Below, piece after piece: positions 63,001 to 64,000 of a DNA stretch of 64,000 nt (within the stretch, counting starts at the first letter, position 1; each line of letters begins with the position of its first letter). The notes under the pieces were generated by a model. It was not told the origin of the DNA. It saw only the letters and a program-made list of their open reading frames with translations, and searched no databases. The translations under genes were made by a program, and so were the position numbers. Source of the stretch: Planctomycetota bacterium (GTDB lineage: Bacteria > Planctomycetota > Planctomycetia > Pirellulales > Pirellulaceae); the NCBI GenBank assembly GCA_963204915.1, contig CAUJHS010000113.1:1-64000 (forward strand), read 5' to 3'.

Positions 63001-63436
63001 TGCCTCGGGTCACGGCGTAATGCAGTGCAGTGACGCCCTGGGAAGTGGTTGCGGCGACATTGGCGCCGTGATCTAACAGGAGCTGGACGATCGCCGGCTT
63101 GCCGCCCGATGCGGCGAGCATCAGTGGCGTCGCGGCGTTCATGTCGCCGTCATCGACCAAGGCGCCCGCTTCCAGCAAGGCGCGGATGATTTTCGTTTGC
63201 CCCAACCACACCGCCTGGCGCAGCGGCGTAGTCCGCGGGTCCTGGCTGGCGTTGGGGTCGGCGCCAGCTGCAAGCAGCGCGCCGATGACTTCCTGCCGCC
63301 CGCCTTCGATCGCATGGATAAGGGCGGTCTTTCCGTTTTCATCCACCGCATCAACCGGCGTTCCCTGGCTGAGCAAGACCTGCAGTTTTGCGACATTGCC
63401 TGCGGACGCCGCTTCGAACCAGTGGCGAGCTTTCAT
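60077..63436 (-). CDS. Large ankyrin-repeat protein with DUF4253-like C terminus
   Basis: A 1119-residue cytoplasmic-looking protein, without signal peptide. About 24 ankyrin units fill residues 1-900, for example TPLHVAAHQGKLELVEALLE and TALLHAAEIGHAEIVRALLA, with an acidic linker around 425-445 (ESEDFDETNEDEFDSETNEE). The last 190 residues are different: MKAFFVTAECETDAALRHAP starts a small beta domain, and FTLWGAGRDFVDIEFNRPLN with FRFCPDTVHQGAGSLAKLAQ and a final FFWWD matches what I recall of DUF4253. DUF4253 occurs in proteins of unknown, sometimes immunity-like, role. A 141-residue gene lies 40 bases upstream on the same strand and probably shares its transcript. The ankyrin assignment is certain; the C-terminal domain name is moderately sure. 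Confidence 0.88.
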   Translation of the reverse strand: MKARHWFEAASAGNVAKLQVLLSQGTPVDAVDENGKTALIHAIEGGRQEVIGALLAAGADPNASQDPRTTPLRQAVWLGQTKIIRALLEAGALVDDGDMNAATPLMLAASGGKPAIVQLLLDHGANVAATTSQGVTALHYAVTRGKKSIVELLLAHGACANAAASDGDTPLLNAVMRGRANLVRLLLRSGADPNLEYRKNDSFQAELTIGATPLHVAAHQGKLELVEALLEAGADANLRNDRGQTPRDVAEALGHGEVIDRLAPLTKSPSPSNNKQSLGPRLIRSAAKGLVDDVRSLLTKGADPNHRDDRPAAEHRTALLAACQEGHRECVQALLEAGADVELSSGEPTWFMSSSTPLTAAVAGGHATIVAALLAAGADPNARSPEGDTALLHAAEIGHAEIVRALLAAGADPTCVSVMPEVPVESEDFDETNEDEFDSETNEEPSSHPLERAFEKDHFGLLEVFREAGVQPTQQALEIAARRGSAGTVRRLLELGLEGNGANSQGATPLHAACALQTTVYEQDPQVDLLEAEDHPYREHAAARQAETVQLLLESGADPNARDAQGRTPLHAAAAMETYVECRHVASDDVVLHTSNEIDTAPIVRLLLEHGADPNAQDQEGVTPLMLACRVNPDWASNPEGVIHALLEAGATVNQRDHQGRTALFDACQVRSSALSLLLAAGADANAEDHTGHTPLLMVVGSGCDEPDNVRALLEAGANVNARDADGKTVLDLAREQRASKTAKLLKHAGAQGAPPSQQDLFRAIERGDLQRAKAALQAGADSHAPRRGSDAFSLAVAQGNADLVAMMIEAGADVNRQISSALFPTPLFVALANEQQQLSEKGKTKLVARLLQAGADPNRRNRRGWSPLMVAAWLGHAAIIEDLLAAGARLEDDTLAAHFLAALAMAKEDESKSFHEAVELVRTTTGETPQPMPDRPAMKAFFVTAECETDAALRHAPTDVARFGVEWNVLDAKVRSLIGELRPRVHELGASILDLGRPVGCGPSGKYLLLLPTTDRFTVLAACGPSPGGDYGEEGGLNRPDVVAWFRALDAEFPFTLWGAGRDFVDIEFNRPLNATEAHALAQRIFRFCPDTVHQGAGSLAKLAQHVESTRRVFFWWD

Positions 63437-63476
63437 GACGCGGATCTACCTGATGAATAAGGGAGGATTTGCTTGC

Positions 63477-63902
63477 TCACACAACGCCGTAAAACTCTCG
63501 CTCTTGCTGAAGAACATGCTCGACGCGAAACTCTGCGAAATCCGACTCGCACGCCCGGAGGTATTGCATCGCGTCTTTGGCAAGGTCGCTGCCATGGTCC
63601 TGAAGGAATTTCATCGTCGGCTCCCAACCTCCTCCGCAGAGGAGCTGCACGTCGACACCACAGTGCGTATCAAAGTTGCACTCTTTGGCGCGCCAGACCC
63701 ATAGCGAATCTTCCACCACGCCAAGCGAGAACACCTGCGCGCACAACAACCGCAGGAGGTGCGGATCGCCAGCGTCGGCCTTGATGAGGTCGGTTTGCTC
63801 CGCCAGCGCCGCGATGATCGTCGGCCGATCCGCGGGCCGGGCCGGCAAACCAAACCGCGCCAGAGCGGCATCTACACCCATCCATTCGTCGTCGGTCGTC
63901 AT
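63477..63902 (-). CDS. Hypothetical protein, partner of the ankyrin gene
   Basis: A 141-residue soluble protein with no family I recognise. The start at 63902 is chosen because GAGGA lies five bases upstream; ATGs further up (63914, and the 63992 frame limit) are possible. It begins MTTDDEWMGVDAALARFGLP and contains LLRLLCAQVFSLGVVEDSLW, CNFDTHCGVDVQLLCGGGWE and LRACESDFAEFRVEHVLQQE. The helical ends and a central cysteine-containing strand suggest a small alpha/beta protein. It is followed after 40 bases by the large ankyrin gene on the same strand, so the two are likely co-expressed. Small proteins of this size and composition next to DUF4253 proteins are sometimes immunity or adaptor proteins, but that is only a guess here. 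Confidence 0.6.
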   Translation of the reverse strand: MTTDDEWMGVDAALARFGLPARPADRPTIIAALAEQTDLIKADAGDPHLLRLLCAQVFSLGVVEDSLWVWRAKECNFDTHCGVDVQLLCGGGWEPTMKFLQDHGSDLAKDAMQYLRACESDFAEFRVEHVLQQEREFYGVV

Positions 63903-64000
63903 TCGGATCCTCATCCGATCGAGACGGGTTGATAGAATCGTTGCGAAACAGGAACGCCGCTTGCAGCCGACAACGCAAGCGGGACTCGGCATATTCCTGA

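Overview
The window looks like part of a chromosome from a member of the Planctomycetota, probably a Pirellulales-type lineage. The reasons are the combination of secreted FGly sulfatases, DUF1501 proteins, a DUF1549/DUF1553 protein, a DUF1080 hydrolase, a PhoPQ-activated-type hydrolase, a PVC-type heme-binding fusion protein and a giant YD-repeat protein carrying the LE-x-R-x-LLA N-terminal signature of planctomycete surface proteins. No rRNA, tRNA, CRISPR array or prophage was seen. All functional calls come from reading the sequence; no database search was run.

Layout. 1-1203: cut-off IS5-type transposase and a decayed repeat protein. 1292-3547: secreted glycoside hydrolase. 4218-9645: four co-directional genes (C39-like cysteine peptidase, RLAN/RimK ATP-grasp ligase, GCS2 amidoligase, BshC-like protein) that look like a pathway for an uncharacterised peptide or amide metabolite. 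9686-15986: MFS transporter, a conserved protein with a VOC-like segment, a saccharopine/lysine dehydrogenase, an ALDH7 semialdehyde dehydrogenase and a stand-alone B3/B4 domain protein, best read as a lysine-catabolism block. 16086-19468: PhoPQ-activated-like hydrolase, DUF1080 protein and Gfo/Idh/MocA oxidoreductase, all on the minus strand. 19609-20040: gene remnant. 20526-24176: two sulfatases. 24218-27942: DUF1501 (broken by a stop codon) and DUF1549/DUF1553. 27978-30310: duplicated-domain secreted protein, M56 (BlaR1-like) peptidase and BlaI repressor, with a BlaI-type operator. 30885-36938: YebC, a secreted SH3-TPR-CHAT protein, a ScdA-N domain protein overlapping a MOSC protein.

37168-41386 holds a small double-glycine-leader peptide divergent from a C39-peptidase ABC exporter and an HlyD-type adaptor: a compact peptide maturation and secretion system. 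41555-42797: AlkD-like protein and a small membrane protein. 43289-49966: YD/RHS protein. 50409-51839: TAT-exported glycosidase-like protein. 52110-57155: a ceramidase-like, LamG, PVC dehydrogenase, HEAT and cytochrome c fusion. 57274-59947: serine hydrolase and an intact DUF1501. 60077-63902: a large ankyrin protein with a DUF4253-like C terminus and a small upstream partner.

The points most worth following are the double-glycine peptide system, the C39/RimK/GCS2/BshC-like cluster, the unknown gene inside the lysine block, the ceramidase-cytochrome fusion, and a recurring pattern of single in-frame stop codons in otherwise well-preserved genes.
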